Positions 11,660-23,581 of a stretch of 64,000 nt of DNA are shown in pieces; positions within the stretch are counted from its first letter, which is position 1, and every line of letters begins with the position of its first letter. The DNA is taken from positions 7,502,001 through 7,566,000 of the forward strand of contig CP085826.1 of the NCBI GenBank assembly GCA_020809705.1, in the 5' to 3' direction. Below the pieces are notes generated by a model that saw only the letters and a list, made by a program, of their open reading frames with translations, had not been told where the DNA came from and did no database searches. The position numbers and the translations under genes are program-made. The DNA comes from Calonectria ilicicola. Lineage: Eukaryota > Ascomycota > Sordariomycetes > Hypocreales > Nectriaceae.

Positions 11660-11737
11660 CTTGAAGGTAGGGCTCGTGGCGGCACTGGGGAAGTAAATCT
11701 CCGTATTCTATCTGCCATGGTAGATCAGTCGATCCAT
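11656..11737 (-). promoter_or_regulatory. Two upstream ORFs in the RTA1-like leader
   Basis: A TATA-like TTATAAAT lies at 11763-11756 on the minus strand. Downstream the first ATG (11737) opens a 9-codon uORF ending in TAG at 11708. The second ATG (11718) opens a 20-codon uORF whose TGA overlaps the main ATG as ATGA (11659-11656). This arrangement suggests reinitiation or leaky-scanning control of the transporter-like gene. It is seen in sequence only; the transcript start is not known. Confidence 0.45.
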
Positions 11738-12254
11738 CGGAAAGCGAGCGTCTCGATTTATAACCCAATGTGAGTCAAAGATGCCAAGGGGGTGAGCACT
11801 TATAGACGAACTATCCAATCATGAAGCAACTGGCCAAAATGTAGCTGCTTCATCCCAACGACATGTAAATCTTGGTCATCCCCATATTTGGACCCGTTTG
11901 ACAAATCGGGCTTGCATGTGGAGTCGACTAGGGTCTCGCACCCGCAGATGAAGCGCAAAACGTCGAACGACAGCGATTCGTTTCTAGACGAACGGACCAA
12001 TGAGAGGCAAAATTGGGCATCCACCATGATCCATAACGGGCTGATGGATTCCCCGGCACGCCTTCGCGTCGATCAAGACAACCCGTCATTCTGATTCAGC
12101 CACTGCAATAAGTGAAAGGGCATTGACCCCGACCATCCCTTTGCCGACATTGCTGCGTCTTTCAATTTTGCCTCAACTGCGACCTGTGACGCCACCCTCA
12201 TCGAGCGAAGCAGCGCGCGTCCGCCACGCATTGGTTGAGGCCTAGTCAGTCACC
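11738..12254. promoter_or_regulatory. Divergent promoter between the RTA1-like gene and a Zn2Cys6 gene
   Basis: This region of about 520 bp separates two divergent genes. Open frames at 11800-12094 on both strands have no family features and look like chance frames. Apart from the TATA-like element near 11760 on the minus strand, I see no recognisable site. Confidence 0.4.
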
Positions 12255-13901
12255 ATGACACCATCTGCGGAAGGCGTTCCGCCAAAACCTAAGCGCACGA
12301 GAGCGAAGCATACCCGCTCCAGGCTTGGATGTGGAGTTTGTCGGTGAGTTGTGTCCAGTGGCTTGCACGAGCTGAAGCAAGCGAAGATGGCTCGTTTCGT
12401 CCTTTAAATAAATATTGACTAGCCCTCCTTGCCTAGCATACGCCGAGTCCGGTGCGATCTTGCGCGCCCGGGTTGCGATCGCTGCACCAAGACTGGCCGG
12501 AAATGTGACGGTTACCCTGCCGGGACGCAGAAGCGGCCAGGAGTAGATCCGGGTGAACCGAACATGCCCTCGCTGGTCGCTAGGCCTCGGACTGAGACAC
12601 AGTTGAGGGGTCTTGGGTTGCATGATCTCATACCTGGCCCACAAGCGGGCCGTTCTTTTCACTACTTTCAGCAAAAGACATCTCAAGAGTTTTCTGGCTA
12701 CTTCGATAGCGACCTCTGGGGTACCGTTGTCCTCCAGGTCAGCCGTAGAGAGCCATGCGTGCAGCAGATGGTGATTGCCCTGGGCATGCTACATGAGAGC
12801 TTTCACCATGACCTTGCAGGGCTCCATCACAGCTCATTCGCCAAAGCCCTGAGACACCAAGCTGTTAGCGAGTATAGTGCGGGAATAACGCTCCTTAATA
12901 GCCACATTTCTTCTCAAGGATGGGCTGCCCTTGAAATCACCCTGCTTTGTTCCATTCTGTGCGTGGCATTTGAATGGCTGCGGGGCGACTATGCCGCCGC
13001 TCAAACCCATCTATGGAGCAGCATTTCCATCATGAAACAATGGAAAAGCAAGAACATGACCCGGCTCAATGGCACATCACATTCCTCCCCAAGTGGGCAC
13101 CTGATTAGCTCCAAGCTCCGGCCAGTTTGCACAAGCTTGGTGTTGCAGACTCGAAGCATGCCCACAAGTTTGTTTCTCCCTTGGTACGAACTTTTGGACA
13201 AGGAGAAGGATCTGAAATCTTTCGAAACCCTTGGTGAGGCCAAGAGAAGCCTGGACAATCTCTTGGCAGATGCTCTTCCTGATACACTCATCCCCAAAGC
13301 CACCGGTAAACCCAACCCGAGTAAAGTGTGGGACATTGCCAGGCGATTTACAGAGTGGTTTCAAAATTTTAATGCTTATCTCAGCAAAAAGGGACCCGAA
13401 GAAGCAGCGAACCCTGCAGTGATCGTCATGGATCTTTGGTACACAACAGCAAGGATCCTTCTCACTGCTACCCTGGCAAACACTGAGGAAGCTTTCGACA
13501 AATACCTGCCCGAATTCACAGATATTGTCAACAAAATCGAAGAGCTCATAGTCGCTTCGACAAAAAGATTTTCTGTTGATATTGGCATTGTTCCCATCCT
13601 CTATTACGTAGCAATCAAGTGCCGTCACCCCAAGATCCGACGCCGGGCGATTACGATGCTCAAATCATCACCAAGACGAGAAGCAGTCTGGGACAGCATG
13701 GGGGCTGCTTGTGTAGTTCAAGAGGTTCTTGACGTGGAAGAGAAGGGTCTTGGGGAAATTTCTGGCCCTGAAGACGTCCCCAGGGTATGTCGAGTAAATA
13801 ACATGCGCGTCATCACCGACATTGAGAACCGCCGTCTCCGTATCCGAACAATGCAACAAGGTTGGAAAGTTTGGAGCGATGAAAAAGTTCTTGCATGGTA
13901 G
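12255..13901 (+). CDS. Zn2Cys6 transcription factor (N-terminal cluster)
   Basis: Two exons (12255-12343 and 12437-13901) give 517 residues. A basic stretch (PKPKRTRAKHTRSR) precedes the cluster, which is split by the intron: C-x2-C-x6-C-x6-C-x2-C-x6-C at about residues 26-53 (CGVC, RVRC, GCDRC, RKCDGY). The rest resembles the helical regulatory region of the fungal_trans_2/DUF3468-type factors, with GMLHESFHHDL and FEWLRGDYAAAQTHL early in it. This is a nuclear regulator. It is divergent from the RTA1-like gene and convergent with the MFS carrier on its right, and either could be a target. The ATG at 12255 is the first in frame before the basic stretch. Confidence 0.88.
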
Positions 13902-14038
13902 TTAGAAGTTTAATTCTGCACGCTAATGCACATTGTTGGCGTCGCGTCGGCGGGCTGCCGAGATCATCTTAGCCACATTTTAGTACATTATTAGAAGTGT
14001 CTTGGAAGGACAAATAATTTATCATTGAATCATTATAG

Positions 14039-15775
14039 CTAATCTCTATCATCTTCAATCTTGGACACTTTTGCATGTGCCGTCTTCTTATCCTCGGACC
14101 TGTCGTCTTCGATGACGGTCGAATTCTCCTCATCCAATGATGTGGGGGCGCCCTTTGGCGCATCGTAGCCGTACTTCATCAGCTGCTGGTTCTTGCTGCC
14201 CCACCAGAGCATACCGAACTGGATGGCAATGGAAGCGAAAATAAACGCAGTAGAGAGTGGAAAACCAATTGGATACCGGGGAGAGTCTGCGACTCTAAAT
14301 GCGCGTAGCGGGATGGTTGCGTGTCCGATGTAGACAATCATGACTGTGAGCGCAACAATGATGGAACGGGCCTCGGGCTCCTTGCGCAACAGCTCAGCCA
14401 TCCATGCCATAAATGACGGACTTCCAGCACTAGTTCCGTAGGTCAAAAAGTAGAACGCCATGACGACCTTCCAGTCCGACGGCCAGCCACACAGGACACA
14501 CAGCATGACGCCGTAGGAAAACGCTGATCCGATACTGATTTGCCAACGCCAGTGCTTCTTATCAGAGAGCCAATTTAGTATGAGATTGGTGATGATCTGC
14601 AGAGCATATCCTCCCAGAGGAATGACGTTGACCTGGTACGTGCTGAAACGAGCGTTTCCGTTGGCGTCCTTCAAGTTTTCAATGAACAAAACAAAGTAAG
14701 AATTGGCTCTGTGACCCCAAGCACTGAATGCAAATGCAAAGAGATAAAAATAGGTGACGGGGTGAACAATGAGTTTTCGTAGCTTCGTCTTGACGACTGC
14801 CATTGGGATTAGTTCCGAGGTCGAAGTGCCGGCTTCCTTCATCCTCTTGCGCGCGAGTTCTTTTTCGGCATCCGTAAGCCAGAGGGCACGGGTGTAGGCT
14901 GGCGCATCCGGGATAATGACGAATCCGATTAGTCCCTGGCCGATGGTGATGGCGCCCGCAACGATGAATAGCCACTGCCAACCTGCAAGACCATGGACTC
15001 CATTCATGTTGGTGTAGAGCGCGGCCTGCAGGGCGCCGAGGAACATGGACCCAGCCACATCGGATACGGTAAATGCTGCAATTCGGATGGCGAGTTCGAC
15101 GGGTGTATACCAATTGAAGATCAAAGACACGACACTGGGCCAAAATACGGCGGAGAAGAGACCAAGGAAGAATCGCAGCGCGTAAATAGTTCGGGCGTTT
15201 TGGGCCTTGCAAGTGCTGTTAAACTAGATTAGCCGGTGCATTTCTTGGCGATGAGTGCCGAACGTACAACAAGACAAGAAGTCCCCAGGTGATTTCACAA
15301 CACGGAACGAATAAAGATGGTCGGACCTAAGCAAATGTTAGTAATTTTTTTTTTTCAAGGATTCACGCTTGTTGATTAACTTACTTTGGTTTGTATCAAT
15401 TGACCAGGAACAAGGCCAATCGCATAGCCGATGCTGAAGAAGGTGGTGAATTCGACCAATTCATTGCCGTAGAGGCCCAAGGCGTCCTTCATTCCAGAAA
15501 CGTATGCCTGCGTGGTGGCCGATTGATCCATCTCTTTCATGATTCTGGACAGAAAAAATGGTTAGTGATTTCATTTGGAGCAGGAAATTGCATTGGAAAT
15601 CGTACCCAGCAAGAAACGACCATGTCAGCAAAAGGCAATCAAGCTTGAAAACTAGGACATTTTCAGGCTCTCTAAAGTATGGAATATACTTAGAAATAAG
15701 CTTAAAGAGCCCAGTTTGGGGCGGCGTCTGGCCCTCGGCGGGTCCAGCACTTTGAGTCTGGGACAAAGACGCCAT
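14039..15775 (-). CDS. MFS anion:cation symporter, allantoate/pantothenate permease type
   Basis: Four exons (15775-15606, 15544-15385, 15326-15268, 15215-14039) give 521 residues. The N-terminal part carries EPENVLVFKLDCLLLTWSFL then GIMKEMDQSATTQAYVSGMK, typical of the Dal5/Tna1/Liz1 group. Other marks are GYAIGLVPGQLI in the next helix and RFFLGLFSAVFWPSVVSLI further on. About twelve membrane segments are present; the C-terminal tail is acidic and polar. Such carriers import small carboxylates, vitamins or nitrogen compounds across the plasma membrane with protons; the exact substrate cannot be inferred. The small third exon (59 nt) is needed to keep the frame. The gene is convergent with the Zn2Cys6 gene at 12255. 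Confidence 0.9.
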
Positions 15776-16921
15776 GGTCGATTTGGAGATTCCACGCTAC
15801 GATGCCGCAAAATTCAAGCAGAGGATCAATCTTTGGGTTTTATAGGGTCTCATTTTCGGTCCACAAACATCCATGTCGATCACGAACGAGTCACGTACTG
15901 CTGCCAAGCCCGTCTGTGCTCGCTGGATTAAAGTCAGCGCCGTAGCTCGCGATGTGAATATGCGGGGCATCTGTCGCGCGGGGGCCCCATGAATTACCCA
16001 GAACAGGCATCTTGCGTCATTTGCCTCGTCAAGAACGTTATCCCTCCGTGCCCCAAACTGGCAAATCTCATCGGTTTTGGGCCGAAGCGTCGCGTAAGAT
16101 CCTGTATCTTTGGTGAACCGAGCATACATCGCGTGCGAATAATGCTACGATGGATTTGAGGGACAAATCATGGTCCGTCTGATTTTCGTCAGCTTGAGAA
16201 AATCCTTGTTGTTGCGTAGAACATGGGTCGTCATGATATTGCAAAAGGCAGCCCCCGCTAGACGGCTTTTCTTTTTACCGGGGAAGACGCCTCATTGTTT
16301 GTGAACACAATGATGCCGCGTGAGGTTTTTATGAGCCCATACCATCAAGTGACCTCCGTGACCAGATTCATGAAAAGATCTAGCTTTCACTTTGCAATCG
16401 GCTTGAGCTTGGCCTGGATAAGAGCAAGGGGTGCTATTGGTTTGCATGCAGAGCAATCGTTGTGTTGCAGGGGTCATATCTTTACCCGGTTTGCTGTTCC
16501 AGGTATCTTGATCCGTATATGGTCGTAATTGAAACACCACTCAGATCATTCGTCTTGGCAGTGGAGCGGTTAATTGTGGGCTATATGGTGAAGTTATTCA
16601 ACTTGTGCTCGAACTTACATCAGATCTTGCAAAGAAATAGTCACGTGCATGGCCTTGATCATTGAGTAAGGACACAAGTTCGTCTATCGTCTGCGAATAT
16701 GTCCGAGTCGGAGGTATTGCAAATATTCCATTGTGTTTGCTATGACTGCTATAAGTGCCTCAACTATGAATACAATGATGCTTAGCTTCGTGAGACATAG
16801 AAGCATGAACCCTTCCTTGCCTTATACCTCCGTGGCCTGCTTCTTGTAGTCTATTCCCTGTATGATTAGAAAGAGACCTAAATTTGACTGACAATCATCT
16901 GCGGTTTCCACTATCCATAAT
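15776..16921. other. Intergenic, promoter of the permease and 3' region of the sugar carrier
   Basis: In this 1.1-kb region the open frames at 15797-16129 (minus) and 16292-16665 are short, mutually overlapping and unlike any family I know, so none is called. I see no RNA gene or repeat. Confidence 0.5.
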
Positions 16922-18674
16922 TCATACCCTTTCAACATGAGCAGAATTGAGAGAATCTCGATCTTTTGTGTCTTGGGGCTGGTATGTGACGGGGACCTTC
17001 ATGTCTTCTGCTGTGGGGTACGCAATCTTGTGGACCGTGTACCACGGTCGCTCAAATAGCTTGTCCATGCTCTCCAGCGATCGTCCAGCTGTCTCAGGGA
17101 GAGCGAAGAAGACGTAAACAAGAGATATGGTGCAGATAGACAGGAAAAATATGAAAGCGCCATATCGGTCTGTTGCTGCAAGAAGAGACGGCATCGCTTT
17201 AGAGCATCCAAAGTAACACGCCCAGTGAACTGCCATGAGAATCGAGACGTTGACAGATCGAATGCGTAGAGGGAAAACTTCGGCAGATACCAGATAAGGA
17301 ATCGAGAACCATCCAATACTCCAACCTATGGCATGGAAGTAAATTGCAGCAATGGCTGCGCGGCTGGCGGCCATAGCTGAGGCGCTACCTTCAATCTTCT
17401 CCAGACTCCATCCATTGGTGACACCGAGGTATCCACCCACAAATGATAGCGTGATTATCTGAATCACAATGCCAGTCATTAAAGAGCGTCTGCGACCAAT
17501 GAAATCAATGACAACAACAGAGAATACAAGGACAGAGACGAACTTGAGGATGGCATAGAGTCCCGTAGCCAGGAACCTACTCTCTGTTCCGCTAATGCCC
17601 AGGTAGCCAAAGATGGAAGGGCTGTATTGCGTGATTGCATTGGCACCTGACCATTGACCAAAAACATGGCAAGCCAAAATGAGAAAAAAGCGACGCCTGT
17701 TGCTCAGGTCGGCAAAAGTTTCCTTGATTAGGTCAAAGGTACTGGCGCCAGCCACAATCTCGATTTCATGGTTTAGCTGTGCTTCGATGCCCTGAAACTC
17801 AGTCATCACGTAAGGATGATCCTCTGGCAGCCCTCGGAATTTGACCAGTGTAGCCAAGGCTTCTGAACGCTTGCCCTTCATCAACAAGAAGCGGGGTGTA
17901 TCTGGTGTGAAAAATACACCAACGCCCCAGATGACTGCTGGAAGGAGTTGAAGGGCAGTTGGAAGTTGCCATTGTAAATCGGTCCCGGCGTGGTATTTTG
18001 TGATGCCGTAGTTGAAAAAGAACCCAAACACGACGCCAAGTTGTTGGCAGCAAGTGTACTGGAGGGTCAAAAGGCCGCGAATAGAAGGGGGCGCAATCTA
18101 TAAATACGCGTTAGAATCCCAGGGCTTGCCATAGTAAAAGGTGTTTTGCCTACTTCTGTAATGTAAATCGAGGGCAGTACCGTGGTCGTGCCGATACCGA
18201 TGCCAGCAATGATTCGCGTCACGTACAAAGCGGCCATACTGCCGTTGCTAAATGCCTGACCCAGAACACCGCCCATGTAAACGATGGTGAATAAGATGAA
18301 TGTCCATTTTCGACCGAGCCGCTGTGTGATCCATACGCAAGCCAGACACCCAAAGACTGCTCCTGCTGTAGCAATGGACACCACCCAGCCCTTGGTGTCG
18401 GCGTATTCGTTGTCGGTCAGATGATCGATTCCGAACCGCTTTTTAAAGGAGTCCATGATGACGAGAGACGCAATGTTGCCTATGAAAGCAGTCGAGTTTA
18501 GCCACAATCAAACCGTCATATGGTATGAGCATCAGACGTACCTTCATCGAACCCCTTTGCGACTCCAGAAAAACTCCAAATACACGTGCATGCCAAGAGA
18601 TACCAATTGAAAATCTCTTTGGGGCTATCCTTGATGGCCGCCCTCGTGGCCTTGATCATGTTGACCTTGCCCAT
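16922..18674 (-). CDS. MFS sugar transporter
   Basis: Three exons (18674-18542, 18479-18154, 18097-16922) give 544 residues. The sugar-porter signatures are present: RLGRKWTFI in the first half, YITEIAPPSIRGLLT restored at the second splice, PDTPRFLLMKG in the central loop, DFIGRRRSLMTG in the second half and PETAGRSLESMDKLF at the end. It is a twelve-helix plasma-membrane sugar carrier of the fungal hexose/lactose-permease type; the sugar cannot be predicted. A longer start at 18728 exists in frame, but MGKVNMIKATRAA at 18674 matches the family N terminus better. No adjacent sugar enzyme is obvious, although the SMP-30-like gene next to it could act on a sugar lactone. Confidence 0.9.
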
Positions 18675-19682
18675 TGTGCCGGTTCGCAATAACAAAGACA
18701 GGTGCAAGAATAACAGTTTGGACGACACAAGCGGCGCACCCTCGGTCCTTCTCGCTTTTCGAGGGAACGGTTCACGTCTTAATAAAGTCTTTTAGCCATG
18801 CACTCACGGGCCATCATCTCCATGGGGTCGAAGTGAAAGTGGGTCATTTCGGTGTGCGGAGAGCTGGGGAGAAATCTGAGAGGACTTACCCCGTGAAAGA
18901 CTACCCCATAGATTTGCGGAAGACCTCCGATGTGAAACCAAGAGGTTGGTTTGGCAGCAGGTGGGAAGCGTTGTGTGGGGAAGATGAAGACTAACGACCC
19001 AGTCGCGGGATACCTTCCAAAACTTCCCGTGTGACCGTACGATCCCAGATCGGATCTCGGGGAGTCTTAACTGAAAACGGACTGATGAAGGCCCCTGTCA
19101 GCTCATTTTTCTTGGGGATTCGGTGACAATTTTTCCTCAGTAACCAGGTCCGTCACGAGGGTCATTTGGCACAGATCATTAGGAGCCCTTACCAAGCTTA
19201 ATTTGGGATGGCGGGCCCCTCGTCGGACCAGGCCCGTGGATTCTCGCGGCTCTGGTCCGAAGGGCCAACTTGTCCAAGCAGCTTGGCAAACCAACACAAT
19301 CTCCTATCTACAACATGTATCTAATTTTTTGGTGTTTCTTTTATGTAAATTGACGTCTTTATGCATTTATATATCACTAGGAGACGACAAACATCAGCCA
19401 AGTAGGGGTGCCACACTCGCAAGCAGTCAAGAGTGATTGATGAATTCTGGGCTGTTTTAATGCAACATCTCGAATAAAATGTTTACGAAGTAAATTATCA
19501 CCAATATTTAGAGCCAGGCAGACTCTATGTAGTTACGAGACCATTCTAAACATTAGCGAGCATGAAAAGCCACCGAGTGAATATCGGCCGTTCGGGGAGA
19601 TCCTGCTTGAAAGCATCCAATACCAATGCAAATTTAAGGAAAAAAAAACTAAACAAATTCGGTTTTTATTTCCATTATCTTC
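18675..19682. other. Intergenic region upstream of the sugar carrier
   Basis: In this 1.0-kb region I find no coding sequence with family support. Short open frames at 18674-18994 and 19103-19436 are probably chance. An A-run at 19643-19650 and AT-rich sequence mark the 3' side of the next minus-strand gene. Confidence 0.45.
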
Positions 19683-20662
19683 TCAACCTCTAAGTCTTGG
19701 GGCCGGCACCGCCCCTCTGCAATGCCAGTCGACTGTCTGGATATTTCCTTCAAGGCTGTCCGTAATGTACAACGTTTTATGCTCGGGACCCCCAAAGCAA
19801 CAGTTTGTCAGGTTAATCCCCGGCGAGCCACTTACGATCCTTGCTTTGGGAATCCCATGAGTATCCACCACAAAGATGGATCCCAGACTTGGCTGACAGA
19901 TGAACAGGTTACCCTCCTCATCCAGGGCCAGTCCGTCTGGTCCGACATTGCCGAAGGACTGGAAAAACACACCCACCTTGGATGTAGTACCATCCGGGTG
20001 GAGAGGGAGCCTCCATACTTGGTTCGCTCTAGTCATGGCAACGTACAGGAAGCGCTCATCTTTGGAGAGCACAAGCCCGTTGGGGGAAGCCCCATTGTCC
20101 ACTAGTGTATCAAGCTTCCCATCAGGTGACAGACGGTAGACGCGGCCTGTGGGATCAGTCATGCCAGTCTGACCCTGGTCGGTAAAGTAGAGGTTTTGCT
20201 TGGAGTCCATTATCAGATCGTTGGGACCTTTGAATCGCTCCAAATTCTTTCGCGTTAATTTGGGCTTGACATCCCGTGTCTCGGGGTCAAACTCCAAGAT
20301 TCCCTATGAAGACTGTCAGTGGGAAAATTGTATGCAAGAGGTGGGAAAGCCTCTACCTGTTTGTAGTCTGCTATAAGTAGCGTCCCATCCGCTGTTCCCA
20401 CCAATCCATTGGGTTCTCCATCCCATTGGCAACAGACATCAACATTCTTGTCCTTATCAATCTTGAGGATCCGGCCATATGGGATATCGACAACATAGAG
20501 GTTTCCCCGATCATCGGCGACGGGCCCTTCAAGAAAGATGTGCTGAAAGTCACGGGCGAATCCTCCCCGCCATTCCGATTCTTTCCCGATGCATCTTTTG
20601 TCGTCCGGGATACGGACATGTAGTTTTGCTTCAATAACCGGAGGCACTGGAAAGAAATTCAT
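19683..20662 (-). CDS. SMP-30/gluconolactonase-like beta-propeller protein
   Basis: Two exons (20662-20357 and 20303-19683) give 308 residues. The sequence shows repeated propeller blades: EGPVADDRGNLYVVDIPYGR, EPNGLVGTADGTLLIADYKQ, GPNDLIMDSKQNLYFTDQGQ, SPNGLVLSKDERFLYVAMTR, GPDGLALDEEGNLFICQ and GPEHKTLYITDS. The Glu near the first blade and the Asn and Asp of the PND and PDG motifs correspond to metal ligands in this family. Members hydrolyse lactones or related esters in the cytosol. The upstream in-frame extension to 20902 is not family-like, so the ATG at 20662 (MNFFPVPPVIEAKL) is preferred. The splice joins Gln to Gly-Ile-Leu cleanly. Confidence 0.88.
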
Positions 20663-21146
20663 GGCTGAGTACTGGGTCGCTCTACGGTGTCTTTTACCAA
20701 GCGTCTCCGATGATGCGATGTAATATACTGCAGATGTCTGTTGATCTTGTAATGCGATTGAAGCCCCATCCCCGCACTGGAACTGCCAGTTACAAGGCCC
20801 CACCCCGCGGGCAGGGCCCGAAGGCGCACGCACGGCTGACCTCCGATGATTAGTCTTTGCATCGCAAACCAGGAAATCCGGCAATTCGGATGTACAATAC
20901 AAATAAGAATTCAGATCCTACGCTATTGCTGATACAGAAGCTAGACGAACAACTGCCATCAAAATGCCTGTTACGTCGCCACACTACAGGTGGCTCGTGC
21001 TGAAATCATCCTCCCGCTCAAAGTCCAAAAAAAACAAACACCAACAATGCAGTCGTCTAAATCCCACCCGTTTTTTTGTAAAGACATTTAAATAAATAAC
21101 GGTTTATCGTTGTAAATTGATCGCCGATGCATGTTTGGAGCATGCG
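20663..21146. other. Intergenic region
   Basis: This gap of about 480 bp lies between two minus-strand genes. It should hold the promoter of the SMP-30-like gene and the 3' UTR of the membrane-protein gene. The only long open frame is a 5' extension of the SMP-30-like frame. I see nothing else in it. Confidence 0.45.
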
Positions 21147-22790
21147 TCAAAGGAATGGAAGTACTCGCTCAACGGATAGGTAAACGCCTTGCGGCTGCGA
21201 CCGAAGACTGATCACATCCTCAATATAAAAGAACACGCGACATAAAATGTAAAGAAAGGTGGGTGGAAACCACATCACTGTCCACCGGAGTGGTATTGCC
21301 ATTCCCGGGTCCCCGTCCGGAGAAATATTTCTCAAATCATCGGCACGGGTCATGATTGTTTGCTTTAGCTTCTGAAGCCATCCAGCGGGATGCTCTGATG
21401 GATCCAGCTTTAAGCGCTCCGCTCTTTCAAGCTCTTTTTGAGGGGGCTTCCCCGGGAATGCCTCGCTATCTTTTTCCTTGACCCCAAGAATTAATCGCCA
21501 GAGAGAATTGACGCCCTTGTACTCTAGATAATACGTGTACAAGAAGTACCAAGTGGTGGAGAGAGAGTAGAGTGCGTGATAGACTGCGCAGCCTCTCCAA
21601 ATATTCTTCTCGGCTTCCGTTGGAAAATAGAAAGCCCAAGGGATGAGAAAAGACAAACAAAATGGTATCTGGATCAATAGACCCCAAAAGATTAACCATC
21701 TGTCCGGCCAGCTCCACGTTACAGGATACCAAATATCTCCGGGTACTCGGTCCCAAGGCGTAGCTTTGACCTCTCGTCCAAATAACGGAAGGCGAAGCCA
21801 AAAGCTGATGTTAGAATAGTAAACCCAGTGCTTGTTGACATGAGTGTAACAATGACTGGAAAGAAATGCCAGAGGTGTACGGTACCAGTCGACTTGGAGA
21901 TCTAGGTGTGTCTAGCGAGGTGGGAAAATCAGCCATTGGAACGACGAAACATTAGTTAGCTACAGTACTTACTGATTCCCGTGCAGTCGTACGAATGTAT
22001 TCAATCGTGCGATCACCTCGGGTATGAATTGTTACCGGGCTGGTAATATCAGGTTTGTGGTGCCAGGCAATAGATGTCCAGACCATGACAAACGAGAAGG
22101 TAATCGTAGTGAGCTCGAGTGTTGTGATTGGATATCCATGGCCAATCCTCCAGAACTCGTTGATAAGGAAGAAACAGACTTGGCATAGAGTAATAATCCT
22201 ATGGAAGGTTAGTCTAGAGCCAACTCATCATGTCATGGACCCTGACTTTGTCAAGCCATCTGATTTGTTCCTGTCTTCAATCTCATCCTTGGTCATAGAG
22301 GGAAAATCGACATGGCCGTGTTTGACAAGATAGTATAGTTGCTCGGTATCGATCGGAAATCCGTCTGGGTAATCGGGAGAGGCAAGATGAAAGCCGCCCA
22401 TGTCGGTGAAAAAGGCATGCGTTAAACTCCAGTCTCGTCCTTGGCGGAGTTCTGGGCTGTCGCGAAAAGCCTGGTAACAAGTTTAGTTGAAGGCATGGTC
22501 CGTGGTGCAGCATGTTTACTTACGCTGACACTCCGACGGGCGTTCATCCACTGCGCCATAGCAAGGCACATTAGGTAATCAGGCCCGAGAAAGCCGATGC
22601 AGGCAAGATTGCACCTGTCGATGATTCCATGATACCATTTATCCTTTCGAGATGGCACATTCGGATGCGTCGACACCCAAACGCAAAGAGAGATGGTGAC
22701 TGCGCATGACCAGAGAATATCGAGACTGCCCCGGTCGCTACTAGATGACATCCACCCAACCTCCAGGGCCGTGCTGTTAGCGTTCGACAT
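21147..22790 (-). CDS. Uncharacterised fungal multi-pass membrane protein
   Basis: Four exons (22790-22524, 22470-22247, 22198-21973, 21911-21147) join in frame to 493 residues. I recognise the layout of a common family of unnamed fungal membrane proteins: an early segment with WVSTHPNVPSRKDKW, a loop with WSLTHAFFTDMGGFHL, then ITLCQVCFFLINEFWRIG, a central WPDRWLIFWGLLIQIPF helix, and a C-terminal pair of helices (ending with WTVMWFPPTFLYILCRVFFY). I count about eight membrane segments. No catalytic motif is visible and the role is unknown. All three introns have consensus donors or acceptors and keep the frame, so the model is well supported even though the function is not. Confidence 0.78.
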
Positions 22791-23029
22791 CAGGGACTAA
22801 ATTGTTGACCATGAGAGTTTGTGAGAGTGGGACGAACAGGGGCGGAACCCAAGTAATAAGGCACGGCAAGGCCCGTTCCCGTGCCGAAAGCTGTTGGTTG
22901 GTATCGTTGTTGGTCAGCATCCTTAACCACACCAAGACAAACATGTAACAAAATAGAACGTCCCCTGCATTCGGCTACAAAATTGTTTGGCTGTCGTCGC
23001 GAAAATGCCCCAGCCCAGCGGCAAAGTGC

Positions 23030-23581
23030 ATGAGCATGGGTGTTGATTGGCCCATTGCGACCAGGGCGCTTAGGACTAACGCCGGTATCCGAAGCCTCAC
23101 GTTGCTGCCAAGAGCTATCACCACGTCCAGCACCACATCTAGCACCTTAGGACCATCCCCAACAGCATGGGGTGTGCTAGGCTGCTATCTTGATAACAGC
23201 ACGCTCTCAGTCCTCGAGAAGCACATGGGCAATCAGGATGGAGACTCATCTTTGACTATTCCTAAGTGCCAGAATACTTGCTACCTCTCAGAGTTTGAAT
23301 TTTCAGGCGTCAAAGGAGGCAACCAGTGCCGGTGCAGCAATTATGTCGGTGGCGAGGTGGTCAGCAACCAGACCGAATGCGCCATACCCTGCAGCGGAAA
23401 CAAGACGACCAACTGTGGTGGAAAAAGCCACATAAATGTCTTTGAGGCCAAATCGATCGACGAGGGCGATGCGAGCAGCCTGAGTACAGCGAGCAGCCTA
23501 AGCACAATGACCGCCAAGGGCGAGGTGGTGACATCTCAAACTGCGTCATCTGGAGCGATGAGATATCGCGCATTTTTCTAG
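23030..23581 (+). CDS. Small WSC-domain protein
   Basis: A single exon encodes 183 residues. One WSC (carbohydrate-binding, cysteine-rich) module spans about residues 47-140: WGVLGCYLDN, then PKCQNTCYLSEFEFSGV, GGNQCRCSNYVGG, TECAIPCSGNKTTNCGGKSHINVF, with the usual eight cysteines. It is followed by a Ser/Thr-rich tail. There is no clear N-terminal signal peptide and no C-terminal anchor, so an unseen 5' exon is possible. The next gene to the right also carries WSC modules. WSC modules bind cell-wall glucans; a wall or extracellular role is inferred. Confidence 0.65.
   Translation: MSMGVDWPIATRALRTNAGIRSLTLLPRAITTSSTTSSTLGPSPTAWGVLGCYLDNSTLSVLEKHMGNQDGDSSLTIPKCQNTCYLSEFEFSGVKGGNQCRCSNYVGGEVVSNQTECAIPCSGNKTTNCGGKSHINVFEAKSIDEGDASSLSTASSLSTMTAKGEVVTSQTASSGAMRYRAFF

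Noticed and set aside
15797..16129. 110-residue minus-strand frame
   Set aside because: No motif, and it lies in the leader region of the permease gene.
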